A stretch of DNA of 64,000 nucleotides from positions 57,846 through 121,845 of the forward strand of contig CAMDMA010000006.1 of the NCBI GenBank assembly GCA_945902075.1. Reading direction: 5' to 3'. Made by a program: the position numbers and the translations under genes. The stretch comes from Candidatus Kuenenia stuttgartensis (GTDB lineage: Bacteria > Planctomycetota > Phycisphaerae > Phycisphaerales > SM1A02). Of the stretch, positions 1 to 8,270 are shown piece after piece. Every line of letters starts with the position of its first letter. Positions within the stretch are counted from its first letter, which is position 1. A model generated the notes under the pieces. That model saw nothing but the letters and a program-made list of their open reading frames with translations, was not told the DNA's origin and made no database searches.

Positions 1-239
1 GTGTGGGTGCACACGACGACACGCTCACGCTTCTCGAGAATCCGCCGAATCGCTGGCACGAGGTAGGCGAAACTCTTCCCGACCCCGGTACCGGCTTCGA
101 CCAACAGTCGGCCCTTCGATGCAAGGTTCGCCTCGACCGCCTCAGCCATGCGGAGTTGCTCCGGTCGCGACTCAAACCCGCCGATCCGGCGTGCGAGTGG
201 GCTTTCCGGGCCGAGAAAATGGGCGGGATAGAGCGACAC
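1..239 (-). CDS. DinG-family ATP-dependent DNA helicase, N-terminal fragment
   Basis: The gene enters from the left edge on the minus strand, so only about 79 N-terminal residues are visible. Read on that strand it gives a segment ending in RPEQLRMAEAVEANLASKG and then a Walker A motif EAGTGVGKS followed by FAYLVPAIRRILE. This Q-like region plus EAGTGxGKS layout is that of DinG/XPD-type superfamily 2 helicases, which in bacteria carry an Fe-S domain and unwind 5'-to-3' in repair and R-loop removal. The start is uncertain: a GTG at 239 begins VSLYPAHFLGPE, and no clear ribosome site is seen. The Fe-S cysteines and DEAH box lie outside the window, so DinG versus a DinG-like exonuclease cannot be settled. 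Confidence 0.7.
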   Translation of the reverse strand, partial: MSLYPAHFLGPESPLARRIGGFESRPEQLRMAEAVEANLASKGRLLVEAGTGVGKSFAYLVPAIRRILEKRERVVVCTH

Positions 240-347
240 GGTCCGAGAGGGTACCGCGGCGGGAATCCATGACCCGCGTGATGGCGTCGCCGCGCGAGGA
301 TCGCCACAAATGATCGCTCCGAAGGTGTATAGTGTCCACCCTCTCAC

Positions 348-438
348 GGACAGGTGCCCGAGAGGCCGAAGGGAACGGTTTGCTAAACCGTCGTACGGGT
401 AATTGCCTGTACCGAGGGTTCGAATCCCTCCCTGTCCG
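348..438 (+). tRNA. tRNA-Ser(GCU)
   Basis: A class II tRNA can be folded by eye. The acceptor stem GGACAGG (348-354) pairs perfectly with CCTGTCC (431-437), followed by discriminator G at 438. The anticodon loop TTGCTAA sits in an ACGGT/ACCGT stem and gives anticodon GCU, which reads AGC/AGU. A long variable arm and a T-arm with GGGTTCGAATCCC follow. CCA is not encoded. It lies between the divergent helicase and sucC and is followed at once by a terminator. Confidence 0.95.
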
Positions 439-442
439 CTCC

Positions 443-486
443 AACCGAGACGTGTCTCGAACCACGAGGCACGCCTCGGTTTTTTC
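443..486 (+). terminator. Rho-independent terminator after tRNA-Ser
   Basis: A near-perfect 17-bp stem has its outer arms AACCGAG (443-449) and CTCGGTT (475-481), one mismatch, then an inner arm CGTGTCTCG/CGAGGCACG closing an AACCA loop. It runs directly into a T tract. It ends the tRNA-Ser transcript before sucC. The following bases to about 530 hold three imperfect copies of a GCCGCGATTTTTTCT-like unit; nothing else is seen up to sucC. Confidence 0.88.
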
Positions 487-604
487 TGGCCGCGATTTTT
501 TCTTGCCGCGATTTTTCTGGCCTCGATTCCTTGCCTCCGCTGCTGTTCAGCATTCGCGATGCACTCACCTCCTCGCCGTGCTGCCGTGATATCTTCCCCA
601 ACCC

Positions 605-1810
605 ATGAAGATCCACGAGTATCAGGCCCGTCAGTTGCTCGCCGAGGCGGGCGTCGCAGTGCCAGCGTTTGCCGTCGCAGAGGACATTCCGACTGCGGTT
701 CGTGAGGCAAAGAAGCTCTTTGACTCCGGAATCCAGGAGATCGTCGTCAAGGGCCAGGTGCACGCTGGTGGCCGCGGCAAAGCGGGCTTTGTGAAGTTGG
801 TGAAGACCCTCGCCGACGCCGAAGCCGCAGCAACCTTCATGCTGACGAACAAGATGGTTTCGTACCAGACTGGCCCGGAAGGGCTTGTGGTACGCAAACT
901 CCTCATCGCTGCCGCAGAGGCAATCGAGAAAGAGTACTACCTCGCGATCACCGTCGACCGCACGCGCCGCACCACGACGCTCATTGCAAGTGCAGAGGGT
1001 GGCGTTGAGATTGAGGTCGTCGCTGAAAATAACCCCGCCGCAATTCTGAAAGTACCGCTGCACCCAATCATGGGGCTGCAAGCGTTTCAAGCGCGCGAAG
1101 TCGCGTTTCAGCTCGGCTTCAAAGGGAAGCAAGTTGGACAGGCGGTCGACATCATGATGAAGATCGCCAAGGTCTTCCGCGAAAAGGATGCGAGCCTCGT
1201 CGAGATCAATCCACTCGTGGTCACACCGCCGGATGCGAAGAACCCCGACGGTCGAGTGCTCGCGCTCGATGCGAAGTTCCAGTTTGACGACAACGCACTC
1301 TTCCGCCAACCCGCGGTCAATCTGCTGTTTGACCCAGCCGAGGAGAATCCGGCAGAAATCCGCGCGCATGAGTTCGGACTTTCGTATGTCGCGCTTGACG
1401 GCAACATCGGTTGCCTCGTGAACGGCGCGGGACTTGCGATGTCAACGATGGACATCGTGAAGCTGCACGGCGGCGAGCCGGCCAACTTTCTCGATGTCGG
1501 CGGCAGTGCGAGCGAAGAAGCGGTCACGGAAGCATTCCGCATCATCCTCGGCGACCCAGCAGTCAAGGGCATCCTTGTCAACATCTTCGGTGGCATCATG
1601 CAGTGTGACAAAATCGCGCGCGCCATCGTGTCAAGCGCGAAGACCGTCGGCTTCCAAGTGCCGCTCGTCGTGCGATTGGAGGGCACCAATGTCGCCGCGG
1701 CGCGGAAGATTCTCGCAGATGCGCAGGCGGAGATTCCCGCGATGCAGGCCGCGACGGATCTCACCGACGCAGCGAGTCGCATCGTCGCGGCAGTAAAGAA
1801 GGCCGGCTGA
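605..1810 (+). CDS. sucC: Succinyl-CoA synthetase (ADP/GDP-forming) beta subunit
   Basis: This is the nucleotide- and succinate-binding subunit of the TCA-cycle enzyme that converts succinyl-CoA to succinate with substrate-level phosphorylation. The 401-residue length is typical. The start MKIHEYQARQLL is the family signature. An ATP-grasp fold shows the nucleotide loop VKGQVHAGGRGKAG near residues 48-61, EINPLVV near the Mg site, and the C-terminal ligase domain with LDVGGSAS and NIFGGIMQCDKIA. The start is an ATG with little Shine-Dalgarno signal. The alpha subunit (sucD), which usually follows at once, is absent: the next gene, 10 bases on, is a HAD phosphatase. The partner subunit must therefore be encoded elsewhere. 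Confidence 0.96.
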   Translation: MKIHEYQARQLLAEAGVAVPAFAVAEDIPTAVREAKKLFDSGIQEIVVKGQVHAGGRGKAGFVKLVKTLADAEAAATFMLTNKMVSYQTGPEGLVVRKLLIAAAEAIEKEYYLAITVDRTRRTTTLIASAEGGVEIEVVAENNPAAILKVPLHPIMGLQAFQAREVAFQLGFKGKQVGQAVDIMMKIAKVFREKDASLVEINPLVVTPPDAKNPDGRVLALDAKFQFDDNALFRQPAVNLLFDPAEENPAEIRAHEFGLSYVALDGNIGCLVNGAGLAMSTMDIVKLHGGEPANFLDVGGSASEEAVTEAFRIILGDPAVKGILVNIFGGIMQCDKIARAIVSSAKTVGFQVPLVVRLEGTNVAAARKILADAQAEIPAMQAATDLTDAASRIVAAVKKAG

Positions 1811-1820
1811 CCCCGCCGCG

Positions 1821-2531
1821 ATGCCTGAACGATCACTCGTCCTCTTCGACATCGACGGCACGCTTCTCCGCTCGGAGGGCGCAGGTATCGCTGCGATGCT
1901 GTCGGCGTTTCGACAGATTCACGGGGACCTCGGCTTCTCCTTCGATGGCCTTGAAATCGCAGGAGCGCTTGATGGCTTACTCTTTGCGAAGCTTATGTCA
2001 CGCCACGGACTCCCCGCGCACGCCGAGGCGGAGGAACATTTTCGGAATACCTACCGAGCGGAACTTGATCGCACGATGACCGCGGAGCGCACGCGGCGCA
2101 TGCCAGGTGCCGCGGAGCTCGCACATTCGCTCTCTGCGCGCGGAACCGCAGTCGGACTCCTCACGGGAAACTACGAGGTGACCGCGCACATCAAGATTCG
2201 AGTTGCTGGATTTGACGAACGCATCTTTCCCTTTGGCGCATTCGGCTCGGATGGGCCTTCGCGGAGGCACCTTACGCCGGTCGCGATGAACCGCGCGACT
2301 GCCCATCATGGCCGCAGCTTCGATCCGTCAAAAGTCACGATCATTGGTGACACCCCGCTCGACATTGACTGTGCGAAAGCCCATGGCTGCCGAGCGATCG
2401 GCGTTGCAACCGGTCCGTTCACTGTCGAACAATTGCGCGATTCAGGCGCGGATCTCGCGGTTTCAACGCTCGCGGAAACGGACATGCTTGAGCGTTGGAT
2501 TCTTAGCGACAGCTCGTGCGCACAACAGTGA
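1821..2531 (+). CDS. HAD-family hydrolase, phosphoglycolate-phosphatase-like
   Basis: A 236-residue haloacid-dehalogenase phosphatase. Motif I is FDIDGT with nucleophile D10 and general acid D12; motif II is LLTGNY; motif IV is IIGDTPLDIDCAKAHG, which holds the metal-binding aspartates. The insert after motif I is mostly helical, as in the C1-cap Gph/PGP group, so a small phosphorylated metabolite is the likely substrate. Which one cannot be read from the sequence. It follows sucC by 10 bases and is probably cotranscribed with it. Confidence 0.88.
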   Translation: MPERSLVLFDIDGTLLRSEGAGIAAMLSAFRQIHGDLGFSFDGLEIAGALDGLLFAKLMSRHGLPAHAEAEEHFRNTYRAELDRTMTAERTRRMPGAAELAHSLSARGTAVGLLTGNYEVTAHIKIRVAGFDERIFPFGAFGSDGPSRRHLTPVAMNRATAHHGRSFDPSKVTIIGDTPLDIDCAKAHGCRAIGVATGPFTVEQLRDSGADLAVSTLAETDMLERWILSDSSCAQQ

Positions 2532-2591
2532 ACGAACGAAATCCTGCGGCTCCCCTGCATGCCCTCTGAGAATTCGCCACAATAAGCGGGC

Positions 2592-3332
2592 ATGAGTTCT
2601 CTCTCCGCATTCTGCAGCGACTTCTACGTGAACCAGAAACTCGGGCTCAAACTCGATCTTCCGGAGCGACGGGAGACGGTGCTTGATCTCTTTGACCGCG
2701 TACGACGCGCGTTTCCGCGGCTCTCAAACTTTCAGCGCTACGAAGGCGAAGTTGCGCTTGAGTCGGACAGTGCCGAGCGGGAGTGGCAGTGGGTTGCGCT
2801 GCGGCAGACATCCATTCGATCAGGTCACGTGAATCCCCCCACGCTCGCCGACGCGTACAACTTTCATCAATCACTCCTTGAGGTGGCGCCCTACTTTCTT
2901 TCGATCTCGCCCCTTGACATCGATATGCTCGAAGTGGTCTTCGGCTTTGATTTCGATACGGAGCATGACCGCGATGGGGTTGTGTTCGATGCACTCCTCG
3001 CACAGACTCCTTTCGCGCAACTCGTCGATCTGGAGTTTGATCGTGTGATCGACGCGCAGCCTTCTTTGAGTTTGACCCTTGGCGATCAACGCAACCTGCA
3101 AGCATCGTTCGAGGTTCGGACCAAGCCGCGCATCCTTGTTGCGGGTGAGCGTGGCGGCGACCCTATTTCTGTGTTTCTCACGGTCCGAAAGTTCGGACCG
3201 CTGGCTTCGCTCGATGACCTCAAGACGGCTTTCGCTTCAATTGTCGGCCATGCGGAAATGCTTGCCGAACAGCGCGTCATTCCCCATCTCGTGATTCCTA
3301 TCTATGAAGTGCTCCAAGCACGCGGCGCATAG
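2592..3332 (+). CDS. Conserved hypothetical protein
   Basis: A 246-residue soluble protein with no signal peptide or membrane segment. I do not recognise a family. It is rich in Phe, Leu and Asp. A central stretch reads YFLSISPLDIDMLEVVFGFDFD, followed by a region with regular beta-strand-like spacing. No catalytic motif is visible. The ATG lies 60 bases after the HAD gene on the same strand, and the secreted protein gene follows 24 bases later, so the three may form one transcript. Codon use resembles that of the neighbours, so it is probably a native gene. Confidence 0.8.
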   Translation: MSSLSAFCSDFYVNQKLGLKLDLPERRETVLDLFDRVRRAFPRLSNFQRYEGEVALESDSAEREWQWVALRQTSIRSGHVNPPTLADAYNFHQSLLEVAPYFLSISPLDIDMLEVVFGFDFDTEHDRDGVVFDALLAQTPFAQLVDLEFDRVIDAQPSLSLTLGDQRNLQASFEVRTKPRILVAGERGGDPISVFLTVRKFGPLASLDDLKTAFASIVGHAEMLAEQRVIPHLVIPIYEVLQARGA

Positions 3333-3356
3333 ATTCGCGCACCGAGTACACCCAAC

Positions 3357-4550
3357 ATGATTCATCCATCCCTTGTAATCGCGCTCGCCATTTTCGCGAA
3401 GCCGCCCGTCGTTCAACAGGAGGTAGGTCTTCCCGCAGCGACTACGCAGGAAACGAACACCGAACGCGCTCTCGCGGAAACGGTGCTTTCGAGTGACATC
3501 GCGCTCCTTCGCCGACTCGACACGCCGTGGACAGCAGTTCCTTCATTTGATCAAACGCCTGCGGGAGAAATCATCGCGGCAATCCGCAACGAAACCGGCG
3601 TGCGCATCGCGATCGATCAGCGAGCACTCGGAACGAGCGGCGGCTGGGAGTTGAAGCCGGTGACTTGCGAGCCCTCTACCCCGCGTGCCGCGCTTGACGC
3701 TGTGGTTCGTGAGCTCTCGTGGGAGGACGATGCATACCGCGTCGATGTTGCATCAGGAATCGTTGTCATCACCGATACCTCAGGCCAACGCACACTCCGA
3801 ACGACCGCGCGATACACCCTCGACGACCTGCTCAATCGGATCTCGCCGCGCGATCGACGAGGAAATCCCGGAGACGATGACATTGCTGGCTTTACACTCG
3901 CGACCGCGAAACTACGCGATTTCATGCTGACGGTCGACAGCGAAAGTTGGGTTGAAAACGGCGGGGATCTCGCGAGCGTGGAGTTTCTCGACAATGTCGC
4001 AAGCGTGAAGGCGACGCCCGCACTTCACAGCGCGCTGCGAACGCTGTTCGATGAACTCGCCCGCGCGCTGCCAGCGCCCACGATGGAATGGACGTCGCGA
4101 ATTGTGGAGTTTACTCCCGAAGCAAGCGATGCCGAAGTTGCAGCATCTCTTGCCGATGATGTGAGGCTACAAACACTCATCGATGTCGGGCAAGCGTCGA
4201 TTCTCGCGGCGCCCAAGGTCCTCGCGTTGCGAACGGAGCCAGCTGAGATCACCATCGGGAACGAAAGCGAATCCTTCACCATCAAGATCGAGCCCGCGGT
4301 AAGCCCGGGTCAAGATATCTTTCTCGTACGCGCCACCTTTGCCCGCAAGAGACCGACTGGCGACACCGTCAGTTCGGTCGTCCTTCGCGCCGTGTCAGGC
4401 CTCCACGCGGCTTGCCTGATCGAAATTCCAGGTGAATCGCGCCCACGTCGGCTCTTGCTTGATGCGTTGGGGGTCTCCCACACAGCCTCGCAACTCCTCA
4501 GGAACACTGCACCGCGCCAAGCACCCGTCGAAGACCCGGCACCGAAGTGA
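3357..4550 (+). CDS. Exported protein with STN-like (secretin/TonB N-terminal) region
   Basis: A 397-residue protein with a hydrophobic N-terminal stretch (MIHPSLVIALAIFAK) that may act as a signal peptide. Residues about 60-85 (SFDQTPAGEIIAAIRNETG, then VRIAIDQRAL) match the pattern of STN-type domains, where a short strand-helix-strand unit follows F(D)QTPxxEVIxxI. No secretin pore domain or TonB box is seen, and the rest is unrecognised. The role is therefore inferred only as an envelope protein with a secretin-like N domain. A strong hairpin terminator lies 50 bases downstream. Confidence 0.7.
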   Translation: MIHPSLVIALAIFAKPPVVQQEVGLPAATTQETNTERALAETVLSSDIALLRRLDTPWTAVPSFDQTPAGEIIAAIRNETGVRIAIDQRALGTSGGWELKPVTCEPSTPRAALDAVVRELSWEDDAYRVDVASGIVVITDTSGQRTLRTTARYTLDDLLNRISPRDRRGNPGDDDIAGFTLATAKLRDFMLTVDSESWVENGGDLASVEFLDNVASVKATPALHSALRTLFDELARALPAPTMEWTSRIVEFTPEASDAEVAASLADDVRLQTLIDVGQASILAAPKVLALRTEPAEITIGNESESFTIKIEPAVSPGQDIFLVRATFARKRPTGDTVSSVVLRAVSGLHAACLIEIPGESRPRRLLLDALGVSHTASQLLRNTAPRQAPVEDPAPK

Positions 4551-4602
4551 GAACTCCATGAACGAGGGCGCGCGACGGGCTCGAAACCCCGTCGTGCCAA
4601 AG

Positions 4603-4632
4603 AAACGCGCCGCCTGAGTGGGCGGCGCGTTT
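4603..4632. terminator. Bidirectional hairpin terminator
   Basis: A perfect 12-bp inverted repeat, AAACGCGCCGCC and GGCGGCGCGTTT, encloses a 6-base loop. It lies between a plus-strand gene ending at 4550 and a minus-strand gene ending at 4752, so it can serve both. The A/T-rich ends give a short T tract on each strand. Confidence 0.75.
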
Positions 4633-4686
4633 GGAATTTCTATGATCGCGTTCCGGCAATCGTGGCGATTCGACACGACCTGCCCT

Positions 4687-4775
4687 AAATCAAGAAGCCT
4701 TCAATCAAGAAGCTTAAAATCAAGTCGTCTTAAAATCAAGTCGTCTTAAAATCAAGTCGTCTTAAAATCAAGGTG
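4687..4775. repeat. 16-bp short tandem repeat (TTAAAATCAAGTCGTC)
   Basis: Three exact copies of TTAAAATCAAGTCGTC occupy 4714-4729, 4730-4745 and 4746-4761, followed by a partial fourth copy from 4762. Two decayed ATCAAGAAGC units precede them from about 4687. The last copies overlap the 3' end of the neighbouring minus-strand gene and supply its stop codon. Confidence 0.9.
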
Positions 4776-5069
4776 TTTGGCCACGCTCGCGAGATCCTTC
4801 GCCAGCTGCGGCGTGACCTGGATCGTGAAGCTCTGACCGGCTTCAACGCGCACGAGGCGCGTGCAGCGGGCGCGAACAAGCCATTCACGGCCTGCGCGGG
4901 CGCGCCACTGATTGAGCTTGGTCAGACGCTGCTTTTGGAGCTGCTTGAGGATGCGCTGGGCTCCGCGCTCGAGACGCATAAGGCGCTCGACGGTGCGGAA
5001 ACCACCATCAGTCTGCGGGACAGACTTGATGGTGAAGGTAACGGTGCCGGTGTATGGAATCGTGCTCAT
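4752..5069 (-). CDS. Small basic hypothetical protein
   Basis: A 105-residue, Arg/Lys-rich soluble protein starting MSTIPYTGTVTFTIKS. A short beta-rich N-terminus is followed by a basic helical segment (residues about 28-62, ERLMRLERGAQRILKQLQKQ) and a second strand-rich part, VRVEAGQSFTIQVTP. I do not recognise it. The strand, basic helix, strand layout could fit a nucleic-acid-binding protein, but that is only a guess. The last residues, DFKTT and stop, are encoded by the first units of the tandem repeat, so repeat growth may have changed the C-terminus. It is 105 bases from the next minus-strand gene end. Confidence 0.7.
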   Translation of the reverse strand: MSTIPYTGTVTFTIKSVPQTDGGFRTVERLMRLERGAQRILKQLQKQRLTKLNQWRARAGREWLVRARCTRLVRVEAGQSFTIQVTPQLAKDLASVAKHLDFKTT

Positions 5070-5174
5070 TCGAGGCTCGCTTTGGAGAGTCGCGAAAGAT
5101 ACACGAAGTACCGCCGCTCAGCAACAACCTTCCTCAGAGGAACTTGGGCGTTTATCGGCCCACCCTCAACGCCG

Positions 5175-6092
5175 TCACGCGAGGCGATCTCGGTAGAGGA
5201 GATAGACCCCCTGCGTACCCTTGCGGCCAAATCCGGCAGCGATCAGCCGCTCGTAGCGGGCGAGGCAGAGGTCAACCAATGGCAGCTCGTGCCCGAGTTC
5301 TGCCGCCTCTTCCCGTGCAATCTGCAGGTCTTTGACCAAGTGTTCGACGATAAAGCCTGGCTCAAAGTCGCCATTCAAGACGCGCGGGGCAAGTACCGAG
5401 ATCGACCATGACGCTGCCGCGCCGCCGCCAACCGACGCCAGCACCGCATGCGGATCAAGCCCAGCCTCCGTCGCGAAGTGCATCGCCTCGCACATTCCGA
5501 GCGTATTGGCCGCAACAAGCACCTGATTGACGATCTTCGTGCGTTGCCCAGCACCAGCCGCGCCTTGATGAACGATCGTTTTGCCAAGCAGATCAAAGAG
5601 CGGCCTCACTCGGGCAAACGCGTCCGCGTCGCCACCGACCATGATCGAAAGCGTTGCATTTCGAGCGCCGATATCGCCACCGGACACCGGCGCATCAAGG
5701 CTCTTCGCACCCCGCGCTTCTGCGGCATCGGCGATGCGACGGGCGGTGGATGGCCGGGAAGTTCCAAAGTCGATCAGTACCTGTCCCGCGCGCGCCGCGC
5801 CAAGCACGCCCGACGCGCCAAAATAGACTTCCTCGACTTCAGCGGGCATCGCGACGTTTGTACAAACAACATCCGAGGCCGCAGTCGCAGCGGCTGCGCT
5901 TGCCGCCCATGTTGCGCCGAGCGCGATGAGGGGTTCCGCCTTCGCTCGCGTACGGGTGTGAATGATCACGGGATGGCCCGCTCGAAGCAGATGTCCCGCC
6001 ATAGACGCGCCCATGATGCCCGCACCGATCCATGCGACTCGGAGGGTGCGATCGGCTGTTTGCGGCGATGACTCGGTGACGTGCTCGGCCAT
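5175..6092 (-). CDS. NAD(P)-dependent beta-hydroxyacid dehydrogenase (3-hydroxyisobutyrate dehydrogenase / tartronate semialdehyde reductase family)
   Basis: A 305-residue oxidoreductase. The Rossmann motif WIGAGIMGASMAGHLL is near residues 20-35. The family substrate-binding signature LDAPVSGGDIGARNATLSIMVGG is about 125-147, and the catalytic lysine lies in TKIVNQVLVAANT. These residues define the group that includes 3-hydroxyisobutyrate dehydrogenase, GarR/GlxR and GLYR; the actual substrate cannot be told. The ATG at 6092 is chosen because GGAG lies 8 bases upstream on that strand; longer forms back to 6284 add residues with no family similarity. The moxR operon starts about 200 bases away in the opposite direction. 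Confidence 0.9.
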   Translation of the reverse strand: MAEHVTESSPQTADRTLRVAWIGAGIMGASMAGHLLRAGHPVIIHTRTRAKAEPLIALGATWAASAAAATAASDVVCTNVAMPAEVEEVYFGASGVLGAARAGQVLIDFGTSRPSTARRIADAAEARGAKSLDAPVSGGDIGARNATLSIMVGGDADAFARVRPLFDLLGKTIVHQGAAGAGQRTKIVNQVLVAANTLGMCEAMHFATEAGLDPHAVLASVGGGAAASWSISVLAPRVLNGDFEPGFIVEHLVKDLQIAREEAAELGHELPLVDLCLARYERLIAAGFGRKGTQGVYLLYRDRLA

Positions 6093-6287
6093 GGAGAACT
6101 CCACTTGGCAAAAACAATGACGACGGAACCCATCTCGGCAGTGCATCCGCCGCGGGCCTCGCGGTATACCACGCTCACCCGCGGACCGCTCGCCGAGCAG
6201 CGATCCGCTGGAGGCAGTCACCGGAATCCACGCAGGAATGTTGGCGACCAACGCCCCGACAGACGCAAAGACTGAGATCATCAAACC

Positions 6288-7286
6288 ATGGCAACCCCAT
6301 CAAGAGATATCGCGGCAATCGAACGAGAAGTCGTAGAAAAGAGCCGACCCTTCCGACTTCTTCAGGACGAGATCCATCGCGTGATCGTCGGCCAAGAAGA
6401 ACTTGTCCATGGACTTCTCCTTGGACTGCTCGCCAACGGCCACATCCTCATTGAGGGTGTCCCCGGGCTTGCAAAGACCACCGCAGTCGCCTGCCTCGCG
6501 AATGGACTGCAGACGCAGTTCCAGCGCGTGCAGTTCACGCCGGACCTCCTGCCTGCTGATCTTGTCGGCACGCTGGTCTACCGGCCGGGAAGCGGCGAAT
6601 TCGTGGTAAAGAAAGGTCCAATCTTCACCAACATCGTGCTCGCCGACGAGATCAATCGCGCGCCAGCCAAGGTGCAATCAGCACTTCTCGAAGCGATGCA
6701 AGAGCGGCAGGTGACGATCGGAAGCGAAACCTATCCGCTGCCACAGCCCTTCCTCGTGCTTGCGACCCAGAATCCTGTCGAGCAGGAGGGCACCTATCCC
6801 CTGCCTGAGGCGCAGGTCGATCGCTTTATGCTCAAGTTACTTGTGCGCTATCCGACGATGCGTGAAGAACGCCAGATTCTCGATCGCATGTCGCGTGAGA
6901 GTACGCCGACAAAAATCACGCCCGTTATGAAGCCAGAAGATATCGCGGCCGCGCGTGCCGTTGTCGATGAGATCGCAATGGACGATCGACTCAAGGATTA
7001 CATCGTCAACCTCGTCGTCGCATCGCGCGATCCGAAGTCGGCCAAGGTTCCGCTCGAGGGGCTTATCGCATTTGGAGCCTCGCCGCGCGCGACGCTCGCG
7101 CTCTCTCGCGCCGCACGCGCTCATGCGTTTCTTGATGGACGTGGTTACGTGGTGCCGCAAGATGTCAAGGATGTCGCACCGATGGTGCTCCGGCACCGCC
7201 TCGTTCCGAGCTTTGAAGCCGAGGCCGAAGAGAAGACCGGCGACGATCTGGTGAGGACGCTGCTCCAACACGTGCCCGTGCCGTAA
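6288..7286 (+). CDS. MoxR-family AAA+ ATPase
   Basis: A 332-residue AAA+ protein of the MoxR proper group. Walker A is GVPGLAKT at 57-64, Walker B is NIVLADEINRAP at about 115-126, and sensor 1 lies in LVLATQNPVEQEGTYPLPEAQ. The C-terminal lid domain ends in the usual VLRHRL region. MoxR ATPases act as chaperone-like factors that work with von Willebrand factor A (VWA) proteins, and here it heads an operon with two VWA genes (batA, batB). It begins the Bat operon, 42 bases before the next ORF frame. Confidence 0.96.
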   Translation: MATPSRDIAAIEREVVEKSRPFRLLQDEIHRVIVGQEELVHGLLLGLLANGHILIEGVPGLAKTTAVACLANGLQTQFQRVQFTPDLLPADLVGTLVYRPGSGEFVVKKGPIFTNIVLADEINRAPAKVQSALLEAMQERQVTIGSETYPLPQPFLVLATQNPVEQEGTYPLPEAQVDRFMLKLLVRYPTMREERQILDRMSRESTPTKITPVMKPEDIAAARAVVDEIAMDDRLKDYIVNLVVASRDPKSAKVPLEGLIAFGASPRATLALSRAARAHAFLDGRGYVVPQDVKDVAPMVLRHRLVPSFEAEAEEKTGDDLVRTLLQHVPVP

Positions 7287-7364
7287 TCGAGCATTTCTCT
7301 CTTCGAAAACGCTCGATGCAACCTCGAAGTGCACTCGACAGCCCGTCCCCCGGAAAAGCAGCGC

Positions 7365-8270
7365 ATGCTCTCGCCCGAGATTCGCAAGAAAATTCGATCG
7401 ATTGAGATCCGTACGAGCCGCCTCGTCAGCGACGTGCTTGCGGGGCAGTATCGCTCTGCCTTCAAGGGGCGCGGCATGGAGTTTGAGGAAGTGCGACCTT
7501 ATCTCATCGGCGATGACGTGCGCTCGATTGACTGGAATGTCAGCGCGCGTGTCGGTGAGCCGCATGTGAAGGTGTTCCGCGAGGAGCGCGAACTCACGGT
7601 CATCCTCGCGGTCGATTTGTCTGGCTCGCAGGCGTTTGGTACGCGCGCTACGCTCAAACGCGAACTCGTCGCCGAAGTTGCGGCGACGCTCGCGTTCTCC
7701 GCTATTCGCTCAAATGATCGCGTTGGAATGCTGCTGTTCACCGATCGCACCGAAGCATTCATCCCTCCACGCAAGGGCGCGCGACATGTCTTGCGTATTG
7801 TGCGCGACCTCCTTGCCTTTGAACCGGTGGGGCGACGCACGAATATTGCCCGCGCACTCGACGAAGTTTCGGCGAGTTTGTCGAAGCGCTCCGTCGTTTG
7901 TGTCATCAGCGATTTCCTTCCAACCTTGCATTCCGATTCCGTGTCCACTCCCTGGGACGGCGCGCTCGCTCGCCTGCGGCGGCGGCATGATGTCGTTCCG
8001 ATCATCGTCAGCGACATCCGCGAGCGCGAACTTCCCGATGTCGGCATCATCGAGATGGAGGATCTTGAAACCGGCGCGCGTCGCTTGTTCGACACTTCCT
8101 CGCGTTGGGTCCGCGAAGGGTGGCAAGAAGTCGCGACCGAGCGTGCGGCCGCGCGCGATCGACTGTTTCGAAAGGCACGCGTCGAACCGCTCGTCTTGGA
8201 GACCGGTGCCGATTTCATCGCACCGCTGCGGGCACACTTCGCTCGCCGAGAAGCGCGGAGGTCTCGATGA
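7365..8270 (+). CDS. DUF58 domain protein (MoxR-associated)
   Basis: A 301-residue protein with the DUF58 core EVRPYLIGDDVRSIDWNVSAR near residues 44-64, followed by a VWA-like fold with VDLSGSQ in place of a full MIDAS motif. DUF58 proteins are constant partners of MoxR ATPases. No membrane segment is seen, unlike longer DUF58 proteins. The ATG at 7365 (MLSPEIRKK) is preferred over a GTG at 7329 because GGAAAAG stands just upstream. The stop overlaps the next start (ATGA). Confidence 0.93.
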   Translation: MLSPEIRKKIRSIEIRTSRLVSDVLAGQYRSAFKGRGMEFEEVRPYLIGDDVRSIDWNVSARVGEPHVKVFREERELTVILAVDLSGSQAFGTRATLKRELVAEVAATLAFSAIRSNDRVGMLLFTDRTEAFIPPRKGARHVLRIVRDLLAFEPVGRRTNIARALDEVSASLSKRSVVCVISDFLPTLHSDSVSTPWDGALARLRRRHDVVPIIVSDIRERELPDVGIIEMEDLETGARRLFDTSSRWVREGWQEVATERAAARDRLFRKARVEPLVLETGADFIAPLRAHFARREARRSR

